Shown in pieces: positions 23,965 to 33,880 of a stretch of 64,000 nucleotides of DNA. How positions within the stretch are numbered: position 1 is the stretch's first letter; each line of letters opens with the position of its first letter. Where the stretch lies: NCBI RefSeq assembly GCF_910596095.1, contig NC_056539.1:6132001-6196000 (forward strand), in the 5' to 3' direction. The notes beneath the pieces are model-generated. The model was given only the letters and a program-made list of their open reading frames with translations. It was not told the DNA's origin and did no database searches. Made by a program: the position numbers and the translations under genes. The stretch is from Thunnus maccoyii (taxonomy: Eukaryota > Chordata > Actinopteri > Scombriformes > Scombridae).

Positions 23965-24639
23965 TTTAGATGTCCCGCTCAAAGAAAGCTACCACCAATG
24001 TCATGGAGTCATGAAATGGCAGAGTGTGCTGCCGCTTATCATTATGTATGCTTCAACAAGGAACAAGAGCCTTATCAGATGTTTACCTAAAATTTTCATG
24101 AGTCTTTGTCCCAGTTTCGGGAAATGGTTGCAATGAGAATTTCCACCCCTTAGTAATAGAGGGTGTGGTCTGACCTTTCATCATTATGTTCCAATCAACA
24201 ACCGAAATTGTTTGATATCAATGCCAATTTAATGATATGACTGTTTATTTTACTTTTTCCCCAATATTTAACCCACATTCCAGTATAACACAAAAAAGAA
24301 ACAGCATAAAAATTCTTTAAAAATTTTACATTATTATTTAGTAATTTGACATTTTGTCACTTTTTGCATTCAACCAATTATACCAATTATATTATTATAA
24401 ATGACAAAGGAAAACATACTTGGCAGTCCCAGAATGGTGAAATAAGGGCGGCACTCTGTGAAGCCGGAGCTCTGCCGGACACAGGACCTCCACAGGCCTG
24501 AATACGAGTACACAGCTGTCACAGGGTTGTCAAAAAGGTCTTCTGTCGCCCACTGGTCCATTCCCGTTGCAGCGATTATTCCCGCCAACCCTAACAAACC
24601 CAGGAAGAAGCCCATCACCTGACAGAGAGTGGCTGCCAT
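20911..24639 (-). CDS. cldn18: claudin-18, form using the distal first exon
   Basis: Claudin-18 is a four-pass tight-junction protein; in mammals it seals stomach and lung epithelia. Exons on the minus strand are 24639-24420, 22095-21931, 21847-21709, 21619-21506 and 21052-20911. They total 780 bases, which is 259 residues plus stop (the human protein has 261). Exon 2 is 165 bases and all phases fit. The start ATG gives MAATLCQVMGF. The first extracellular loop has Trp30, Gly48-Leu49-Trp50, Cys53 and Cys63, the claudin W-GLW-C-C signature, and contains SCVRQSSGFTECRPYF as in mammalian claudin-18. Membrane segments fall at about 7-26, 80-100, 123-145 and 178-200. The protein ends FDYV, a PDZ-binding tail for ZO proteins. 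The exon 1 donor is GTATGT. Identification to claudin-18 rests on the signature of exons 1 and 2. Confidence 0.95.
22484..22650. repeat. compound microsatellite (AACAT)n-(TA)n-(CA)n-(TA)n
   Basis: Five AACAT units are followed by interrupted TA/TG runs, a CA run of about 22 units (22580-22624) and another TA run to 22647. It sits in cldn18 intron 1, about 390 bases upstream of exon 2 in the sense of transcription, so it is transcribed from both first exons. The open frame over it is an artefact of the repeat. Confidence 0.95.
22960..23100 (+). mobile_element. LINE/SINE-type 3' tail
   Basis: The phrases TGTAAAGCATTTTGAGCTG and GGTGCTATACAAATAAAGTTAT, followed by an ATT/ATTGTT-rich run, match a 3' end shared by teleost non-LTR elements. 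Only the tail is present; no reverse transcriptase was seen. Confidence 0.55.
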
Positions 24640-27091
24640 GATGCTGTCTTTTATCTGTTGGTGGAAAATCTTGTTTCAAAAACTCTGGATTAAAAAGCTA
24701 ACGGCCTCTCGTCAGCGCCTCCGCTGTGTGTTTGAATATGATACGAGCAGGTGTGAAGTCAAGAAGGACTTCACCAATGACCCTGACTGTTTGCACACAG
24801 CTCAGTCATGAACAGAAGAAGTTGGGTGGAGCATATTCTATCAGATAAATATGATTAATGTTGCTTACTGATCCCGTTGAGTAAAGGGTGAACATGAACT
24901 CTAACTGCTAAACATTTGGAGTCACTTTATTTTTTTCAATGCAAATAGTGTTTGTCACAAACCTCAAATGAGAGGAAATGCAGTTGGCCACCACCATCAT
25001 CATACTTCAGCCATTGGTCTGTCTAACAAAGTGAATGTGGACAGAGTTTTGCTATTATAATTGTACAGCTGCTGCTATGTGTACTGTTGGTAGATTTATT
25101 AAAAATTCCCCATATTAGGACTGAAGGTTCAAACTGTTATTGGCTGTTTTGAATTCAATAAAGGCCCTGAAAATGAATCCCTCTCAATCTCAATCAATCA
25201 GTTTCCTACTCTGAACAGTTGGGTTCTACATGAACACACCATTTTCTTTAAGTTAGAACAGTTTTGGTTATTTCACAAGAGAGATTTCCTTTTTTTTCTT
25301 GTCTGGGCTATTTTCATTGTTTTGAATCCATTGGAAAAAGGTGTCATATACCTCAGCAATCAGGATTTCACAATATTTGAATTAAAGACTTCATTTACAC
25401 ATCTCAGATGGACTGGATAGCCATTCGATTTCAAGCTACAGTAAGTGGCATCCAAAAAACAATCAAGATTTTTTGAAATCTTGTTGCATCACATGTGAAG
25501 GTGGTTTGAGAAGTATTCTAGCCAGATGTTGAAAAAGTGTAAATGCATCGTCTGTTCATATGTAATCTTTACTCCTCCCAAGTGTAAATACGTAAATAGC
25601 TGTTAGCCAGCTAGATAGCTAAGCTGTTATTGTGGCAAGTCAATTAAACTGCTAAATTTACAAACTTTTCTTCCAGGTGTTTTGGGTAGTTGTCAAACCG
25701 CTTCAGGTGCATTACAGTCCCACCACGCTGTGGACAGGAGTAGGGCCGACTCTGATTTACACACAGCCAGAGAAAACAAGACAGATTACAATCAGATTTG
25801 TGATCTGACCAGCGGAGGTGCATATATGTGGCTAGATGTAAACAAAAGTGTATTAACTTGCATCTAGATTTAATCCGGATACAAGACACGTGACTTCAAA
25901 TGACGACTGTAAATGAGGTCAAAATCTGATGGTGATCGTGAGGTTGTTTGTCCATGCTGCTGTACTGCTGTCAATCAAATCTGATCAAACCACACCTACA
26001 CAGGTCTGCAGCAGATTAGCCTAGTTTTTGAGTATTAAAACCTTAGTCAATAATACCTGAGGATGTTTGTTTCTCCAGATATAAATAAATAAATACCCAA
26101 AGTTTGAATCTTTAGGGGCTTTTAAAAAAGCTGAATAACTTCAGCTGCCATTCATGTTTCTTTAATTCCTGACATTATTATTATTTTGTAATGGTTGACA
26201 AAATCATGTAACCTGTTTACAACATCTTGGTTGAGTCATAACCTTATGATGGGAAATCTGAACACAATGGCATCGGGCATTACCAGCCAAGATACAATAT
26301 GTAAATATGATCTTTGCTAATATTATTTTTGCTGTCTGTCTAAATTGCAAAAGTCCAACTCGCAAAAAAAGTTAACATTAACAGATTGAATACTGTTCTA
26401 TTTCTCAGCCAGGCTGTGTTAAGCGATACTAGATGACACTGTTGTTTGGGTTTGTGCTCTGTATCGTTAAGGCACCAGCAGCCAGTCAGGCAAAAGTAAA
26501 TACTGATATGATTGTTGTGAACTGAAACCAATTTGCCTGTGGCTGATACGTCAAGGAGAATATGTGAGACACCAGTGCTGAATCGAAACTGGGTTGGGGC
26601 CACACAGACTGTGCTGCTACACTATAATAAACACACATACTCTGTGTCTTTGCTAAACTCAAAGATCAATGTCAAGTGTCTGAAGACATCTATAAAAGTT
26701 TTACTGTAGGTTTGGATATTTTCCCCACTTCATTTAGTGCTCTTGCTTTTAAAACATGAATAATAATGATTATTTAAAATGTTCATGCCACACTAATTTC
26801 ATCAATTAATGCCGATGGTCAAAGACACATTGCAAGACACAAATAATTCACTTTTGAACGTTCTCGTTGGACCTTAATTTTTACATTATTATTTAGTAAT
26901 TTGAGATTTAAATGGGAAAGATATGTGTACCTGAAAAGTAACCACAGCTCATTTCTATTAATTTCACAAATTGTTACCATAAAAATAATTGTGTTTAAAG
27001 AAGGACTACTCAAGCCACTCTTTGCACAGTAAATCACTGATGAAAGTATTGTGAAAGTTGTTGAAATGACCCACCCAGTAAGGCACATACT

Positions 27092-27120
27092 CTCTCTCTC
27101 TCACACACACACACACACAT
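27092..27120. repeat. (TC)n(AC)n microsatellite
   Basis: A short run of TC units passes directly into AC units. Confidence 0.9.
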
Positions 27121-27719
27121 ACGCTCAGCAACCTGATTAACAGTAACTTGTAACACTGCGCTAATGATTTTTGCTGTCTGCTGTGCAAAGCCATTTGTCC
27201 CCCAGGCCGATCCTTCAGCAAACACCTTGTCTAGCATCTGCAGGAGCCGCTGTTTACTTACTGTGAGCTGCCCACGAAAATATACATGAAAAGAGAAACT
27301 ACCTCACACAAATGTGTTTGCCAAGTAGCTAAAATCATAAGATTTATTCATTGTAAAGATGTTTGTTTTGCCTTGAATAAGACTGCTTCCTTAAGTACTG
27401 TAAGAAGCAGTAAATCAATGTTTAACCCGTTAACAAGTGGCTGCCTACCAGAAGGCAAGTCAGTACAAACTCATGCTGTGCAGCCAAACATTATTCAAAC
27501 CCAGCAAAAATTATTTTAAACTCTAGTGGGGATCTAAATGTTTTCATGGATATCAAATATGTCAGACTGAATTTTGGAGAAATGTATAAAAATGAATAAA
27601 ATGAAGCACAAGACATCTGCAATATTTCCTCTGATGGACTGGTTAACTGAAATGGAGTCTTAGGTTTGAATATTTCCCTCAGTAACGTTACGTTATAGGT
27701 CTAACACAAGCTTTAACAC

Positions 27720-28150
27720 AAGCTGAAAAAGAATATAATATGGTACTCACACAATGTGGAATAAAATCATTTTAATCCTAAATTTAGCATTTTTTGGGCA
27801 CCACAAGAAGCTGAAAACACACCATCACCTTATAAAATTGATATGGCAAAGTGTCAGCATGTGTTAGCTAACAGTTGCCTATTAACATGTGGAGATGACC
27901 AAAAGCAACGTTATCTTTCATTTGGAGTTGTATTTGTGTCCACTTGGTGAATGTACATCCAATATTCACTCACCTTTTAGCTCTGTTTTAGTCTACAGCA
28001 ACTCCTGAGGAGAATGTCTGGGAAACTCAATGGACAACTATGAACAGCAAGGCGAGGGTCGGGTCGTGGGATAGCCCAGCTAGCATGACTGCTAGCGAGC
28101 TAATCTGCTAGCATGTTTACTGCCAACTGTCCAGCTATTACTAGAATGTT
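27720..28150 (+). repeat. dispersed repeat shared with 58100-58665, partial
   Basis: The segment 27957-28018 matches 58237-58300 in the same orientation, sharing CCAATA.TCACT, TAGCTCTGTTTT (TTGCTCTGTTTT in the other copy) and ACTCCTGAGG. The outer limits are estimates. I recognise the longer copy as a common teleost interspersed repeat. It is not coding. Confidence 0.5.
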
Positions 28151-29078
28151 ACTCTACAGACCACACCGGGTGTGGGTTTGACAATAAAGTGTTTATTAAA
28201 AAAGGTTAAAATTAATATATTTCAGTAGGAATTCATGACTGAAAATGATTAATAATTACTATCTGAAGAAGCTTTTTGCTGGGCAACAGACCCACACATC
28301 TAAGAATTTGAAAGAACATTATGCTATACTAGAAATGTAAAACAGAAACTGTAAAATAACTTATATTGAAGAGATCATTTAGTTCTTTAGACCCGAAGTC
28401 TTTCGTTTGATTCTCTCATAATCATAATTTTTATATTAGAACATTTTAGTATTGTCTAAATCACAAAACTAGATAGAAGTGAAAGCACAAAGAAACACAG
28501 CAGGTTGATTATCAAACTGTACTGCGTTTTTTCCTTAAGTGCTGTACTGGTGCTTGTAGTCTGAGTATCTAAATTGCATGCTGCTCTGTGTGTCTGCTTC
28601 ATTACATCTCAGAGAAAAGTGTTTTTACTTCACTTCATTAATTTGACAATTAAAACTACTAGTTAGATTGCAGATTAAGATTTTGAAAACCTACTGTATA
28701 AAAACAATAATAAAATTTAATGCATTGTTATAAAGTACATTTAAGTACCTGAAAATATATTTGTTGAGTTAGCTCCACATCAACCAATCAATAATAGTAA
28801 TACTATAATATAATATATAATAATATAACACTGATAGTCTGTCTGCATAATGAGTCCTTTTACTTTTGATACCTTAAGTACATTTTGCTGATAATACATA
28901 TGTACTTGTTGTAATTGAGTCTGTCACTGTTATATTACTTCTTAAGCATCTGCATGTGCTACTTAACATTGATCCGAAAACTGACTACCAACATTGCTAC
29001 ATTTTTGCATATGTGTTGACTGAATGACCCCCACTGACTCCATGTTGTGACCTTCACATATTCTCCTTTTCCTCTCAG

Positions 29079-30896
29079 CTTCCAGCATCTCTGTCACCAG
29101 TTGCAGAGGAAAGTGGAACACTTTGAGCATGATATATTGTGCAGCAACACAAGTTGCTACCTCATTCTGTGCTTCAACAGCGAAAGATGCTTCAACAGAG
29201 TTGCCAAATGTCTGAATTTGACCACAGAGCAAAACATGGCCCTCAAGATTCTTAACCCTGATTGCTAAAACAGAGGTATATCATTGAAGTTTTTTAGACT
29301 TTTTGACTAATTACCTGCTTAGATTTTGTTTCGTTGTTTATTAAATGAATTGCTGTTACCATGCTGTGTCACTTGTATGTAATTTTTTTCCATTTTCTCC
29401 ACAGATCGACATGCTCGAAGTTGCATGTATTCTTGACCCCATCAAAAAGAATGTGGTGCATTTTTTTTAAAAAAGTTCGAGCATTGAGGACAAACCTGTC
29501 TAGCTTTTGAAATGCTAGACAGGAGTCTTTATCAGCTATTTGTGGACAGATGCTGGAAGCCACTGTCTCTCAGTGAGATATGGCCTATAGCACATCAGGT
29601 AAAGATGTGCCTTTCATCAGTCTGTTAATAAGTAATGGAAACATGCTCAGCCAGTTGAGTAATGTGTTAAAATATTTAAAACAGAAGCCTGAAGCCAGAT
29701 AATATAATGCTGATGAACCATCAGGGCAGGCCCTTCAGATTTAAATGAAGAGACTTTGGGGTGTCCCTTACTGCCTCTGGCATGAAAATTCAGCCTCTTT
29801 TTCATTCAGGTAGGTTCAATCTGCAAAACTCATCTTTGAACATGTTTGTAGTTTTGTGTTTCAGCTGTAAAGGATCCAGCAGAGTTTGTGTAAATTTTCC
29901 ATACATGTGCTTAATTTGCGAATGTACATAATAGCTCTTCTAGTTCTTACATACGCTCCAAACAGGGCACCAGAAGTCACATTCTTGTGTCTTGCCAATC
30001 AGCTGTTTGCGGTAAACTGCAAGTACCGGATGGTAAGTAACCAAATATATCTAGATTTGATTTCGCAGATTGTGACAAACCGTCTGAGACAGATGTCTGA
30101 ACCTGTTCAGAGACTTGACCTAGAATGTTGTACATTTTCTCTCCAGATAAGGAGCATCGTTGAGATTCTGAGCCAGCCAGCTGACCACCCTCTCTTTGCT
30201 GGAAAGCAGTTCTTCAAGGTGAACCGGCACTGGGACTACCTTAAATAGTGGCAGAAGGTATTTAAACCTTGTTATACCTTTGCTGAGTGGTTCACATTAT
30301 TTTATCTCCTCATTGGAAAACAACTCATTAACACATCTTTCAAAAGTCTGAATTACTTGATAACAGTAAGTGGTCCATTTCATGAGTGAAGAATGAATTC
30401 ATACTGATTTTCTCTGTCTGCTGGGGACAGGAGGAAAATAAACTGAACTGAGATGTATTTTGTTTTAAATCTATCCTCACCCAGAGATGTAGGAGCTGAC
30501 TCAGTTAGAAGATTGGAGAGCATTTGTGGGCTTCCTGAAATGTCTTCTGCACTCTGACCCTGAGCAGAGGATCACTCCTGAGAAGGCTCTCAAGGACCCA
30601 TTTGTCTCAGTGGCTCATCTGGTTAATGAGATGGACACCAGCTTGTATTGAGTGACTGTGTGTCTGGTATCAGTATGCATGATTGGATGAAAGGACAGAT
30701 TTGTTTACTGATTCAACTGACTAATTTATTAATTGAGTGGCATGTTTTATTCAGTATGGACAACTCATTTGATAAAATGCTGGTCTACCCTACGGACAAC
30801 TTCAAAGAGGAACTGACAGTGAGGCTGAGGAAGAGCCCAAAGTTTAAGGTGCTCCACCCATCCTTTATTAAATGGCACAGGCTCAGCTGCTCTTAA
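29079..30896 (+). pseudogene. HIPK-like protein kinase pseudogene, intron-containing
   Basis: Pieces of a serine/threonine kinase domain occur in the right order. Likely exons are 29079-29275 (nucleotide-binding region, ending ALKIL), 29405-29598 (CLAFEMLDRSL and KPLSLSEI), about 29640-29809 (LKPDNIMLMNHQ and DFG), 29865-30032 (RAPEV and NQLFAVNCKYRM), 30147-30257 (EILSQPADHPLFAGK) and 30485-30651 (DPEQRITPEKALKDPFVS). A further stretch at about 30750-30896 may be C-terminal. Most edges keep AG and GT signals, so it arose by gene duplication, not retrocopying. Breaks include a frameshift at the T8A6 run near 29468, stops at 29485 and 29746, loss of the catalytic HxD, loss of part of the glycine loop, and a deletion after RAPEV. 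Order and motifs fit the HIPK/DYRK group; the parent gene is not in the window. Confidence 0.85.
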
Positions 30897-31779
30897 CTGA
30901 TGAAGCAGCACCTGTTGGAGTTTAAGTACAACCCGCCCAGATGAAGAGGAAACCTAGAACTGGTTCAACTGAGGAGACATCAGCCACTGATGGGTCACCT
31001 ACTGAACCTGTCAAAGTTAGTAGCGCCAACTGAAAAAGATCAGCAAATTCTATGGCAGGCCAAAGGAACTTGTTTGGGAGGAAAAGAAAATATGAATAAA
31101 AGAATGCTAAATGAGGATATTACCTTCATTGTTTTGCCTGGTTACAATCATCACAATACAACCTTTAGTTTTTTGAGCTGTTATCAACAAATGGCTACTT
31201 CACTTTAATTCTTCCCTGTGTGCGCTTAAGAGGGAACATCATGATTGTTTCATTATTTCAATAATAATGCACAGATTCTAAAACAGTTAAAAGATAGAAC
31301 AGTTCCCAATCTCCAAATATAAAACCTTGTGCACCTACTTGTGCATACAGTACCTTCCATTTACTCTTGCTGAACATGTGTTGAACATGTATATGTTCAG
31401 CAACACAGAAATATTTGATGTAATCTGCATTGCATTTGTGCCCATGTGAAGCATTTAGACATAAGTATAAAATGTATTTAAAACATTACATTATCAACAA
31501 CAAATGAGACCCACACTGGAGAAGCTGGAAATAGAGAATAGACATTTTTACAATTAATCACTGATCAAATAGTTAATTAATTTTATGTTGATTGACTGAT
31601 CATTATATTGATTGTGTCAGGTTAATCTCACCCATGGTCTGATTTGTTTACAGTATTTACAGCAATTTATCACAACTACACAATATTTGGATGTTTTGAG
31701 ATGGTGTTTAAGCTGGTGTCAGATGTGGTTGTGTGTTTTGTAAGGATAAGATACCTCAAAGATTGTGAAGTCTGTTTAT

Positions 31780-32490
31780 AACCATGTTAGCTGCTGAGTA
31801 AGGCTGAGCTAAATATTATCATTGGCATGCTAACAGGATGTGAAGCAAATGTAATGTTTATCCTGTTCATCGTAGTTTAGCATGTTAGCATGCTAACATT
31901 TGCTAATTAGCACAAAACACAAAGTACAACTCAGGCTGATGGGAATGTCAATTTTGCAGGTATTTGGTTATAAACAAAATTATTAGACAAACTGAAATCT
32001 TACCTGATGATGGCACGAGATGAAAAGTCGGGGGATCGTTAAAGTTATCACTATTCATTTTGAGGGGGACATGAAAGTGAGTAGCTAATTTCATGGCAAT
32101 CCATCCAACTGTTGTGAAGACATTTCACTAAAAAACATAAATGTTAACCACATGGTGGCACTAGAAGAAAAGTCAGGGGATCACCAAAGTCAGAAGGATA
32201 AATCATCTGGGAACCATGAAATATCTGTACAAATTGTGTGCCAGTCCATCCAGCAGATGTTGAGATAAGTGAAAATGCTGAACTGCTGGTGGTGCTACAT
32301 ATAGGAAAGAGTCAAAGGATCACCATGGTTATAAGGATTCATTCTCCCACATGAATGTCTACAAATTTTTATCCCAATCCATCAAATAGTTGTAGAGATA
32401 TTTCAGGCTGCACTAAAGTGGTGGACTGACCAGCCAACATACAGACTGACTGACATTGCCACCCCGAGAGCCATGCTGCTAACATGGCTA
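31780..32490 (-). repeat. dispersed repeat, copy 2
   Basis: This is the reverse-strand counterpart of the repeat at about 1404-1815. Shared features include GTTAGCATGCTAACATTTGC and TTTGGTTATAAACAAA (against TTTGGTTTATGACCAAA). Repeated internal modules read CAATCCATC.A..GTTG..GA.AT on the plus strand. Modules near 32020-32110, 32150-32270 and 32280-32410 resemble each other, so the element has an internally repeated structure. It is noncoding and its class is unresolved. Confidence 0.65.
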
Positions 32491-33419
32491 ATTGCTAAAA
32501 ATATTGATTAGAGCAGCTTTAAGGCTTCTTCACTGGAAGCAAAATGAGAAAATATATTATATCAAGGGGTTAAAATTTGAAAGTGAGTCCTCCTTGCTGC
32601 AGTCCCACAAACAGTAAATGCTTCATGTAGCATAATCTGCTGTCATTTTCTCTGATTTTGTTAAAAAAGTTTGGGTGACAGACCTTGAAAGAAATTTCCA
32701 CACCAACTTCTATTTTGAACTCCAGTCAAGAGCTCCATTACCACTCAGGCTACAATAAGAAAACACTAGAAAGAGATGTGCTGAAATGATGAAAGGCTGT
32801 CTCTGAAAATGGTAGAAAAATGGGCAATTTACTTTCTTCCACCTTTTGGGTGTCTAAATGGATTTTTATTCAGTAATCAGTGCACTGCTGCCTGACGGAC
32901 ACTAGAGGGCAGAGTGAGTGCAGAGAACACAGGCGGCTGTCACGGCAGGGAGCAAACTTGCTGGGAGTGTGATAAGAAGGCCTTTCATGGAACAAGGCCT
33001 AGAGTCAATGTGTTATTTCTCTGAGGGCATCAGGAACTTTTGCAAAATATGAGCAGGTCAGGAGGAGGACAATCAGGATTTCAGGACATAGTTATTCTGT
33101 GTATCCTGTAAGTAGTGACCTCAAAGGGTGCATGTGACAGAAATCTGTATGAATTAACAGTGTTATAACATTTAGTTGAGAACAAGTTTAATGCAAGCCA
33201 GAAAGCAGACCGAGTGGCAAATGAGTCACAGGAGTTCCCACTTTCACCCACTTCAAACATCCAAACAATGAGTACTACCTGGGCAGCCAGGGAGATGAAT
33301 GCAGCCCCCGCAAATCTGTTACATTTGAAGAATGAGAGAAAACTTCAAAAATCCCTGAGCAATTAACCAATCACAGTCCAGCAGGACAGTGTGACAGAGT
33401 GCACACATCATTGGTCGAC

Positions 33420-33880
33420 AGGCTCGCATCCGTTATGCTTTCAGTGGGGCGAGATCTAAATTAGAGAGCCAATTAACTCTGCTAATAGCCCTCTCCTATT
33501 TAATCTGGAAGACAATGGGGATTGAAGGAGAAGCTTTTACAATATCCTCTTTCTGCCACGATTCTGAGGGTCTGCGTTTGCCTCCTTGTTTTCACTTCAA
33601 TTAGCCCAGTGCTTTCTATGATTAAGTACCTATAATTATTTTTCAATTAAGGCTTTGATCTGGTGTGTACTGTATACAGCTCCTTAGCGTGCCTGGAAGA
33701 ATGAGGATGAAACAGTAAATTTGTTCCCTTCTGTGTTGTGTTGATGAGGGTGCAAGTGAGATTAAGCTTGCAGAGCTGCTGGGAGAGCTGCTGCAGCCAC
33801 AGAACTTGATCCAACCATGACGAGATTTTTGCTTTCGCAGTGTTAAACTTTTTTATTTTCGATGATTCGTCCACAATAGT
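33420..33880. promoter_or_regulatory. candidate conserved noncoding element
   Basis: The block is unique and rich in CAATTA, TAATTA and CTAATAGC-type cores, with GC-richer spacers and no repeats. An open frame on the minus strand (33647-33874) has no domain. It has enhancer-like texture; conservation was not measured. Confidence 0.35.

Larger units (their letters stand above)
24640..29078. other. 5' flank of cldn18; no gene seen
   Basis: The first few hundred bases should hold the distal cldn18 promoter, but I see no clear TATA box or start site. Further on there is AT-rich sequence, a TC/AC microsatellite at 27092-27120 and a repeat-derived block at 27720-28150. The open frames on both strands at 25640-25890 overlap and have no domain. 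Confidence 0.5.

Noticed and set aside
24629..24811. Plus-strand frame overlapping the distal claudin exon start
   Set aside because: It is antisense to cldn18 and has no recognisable domain.
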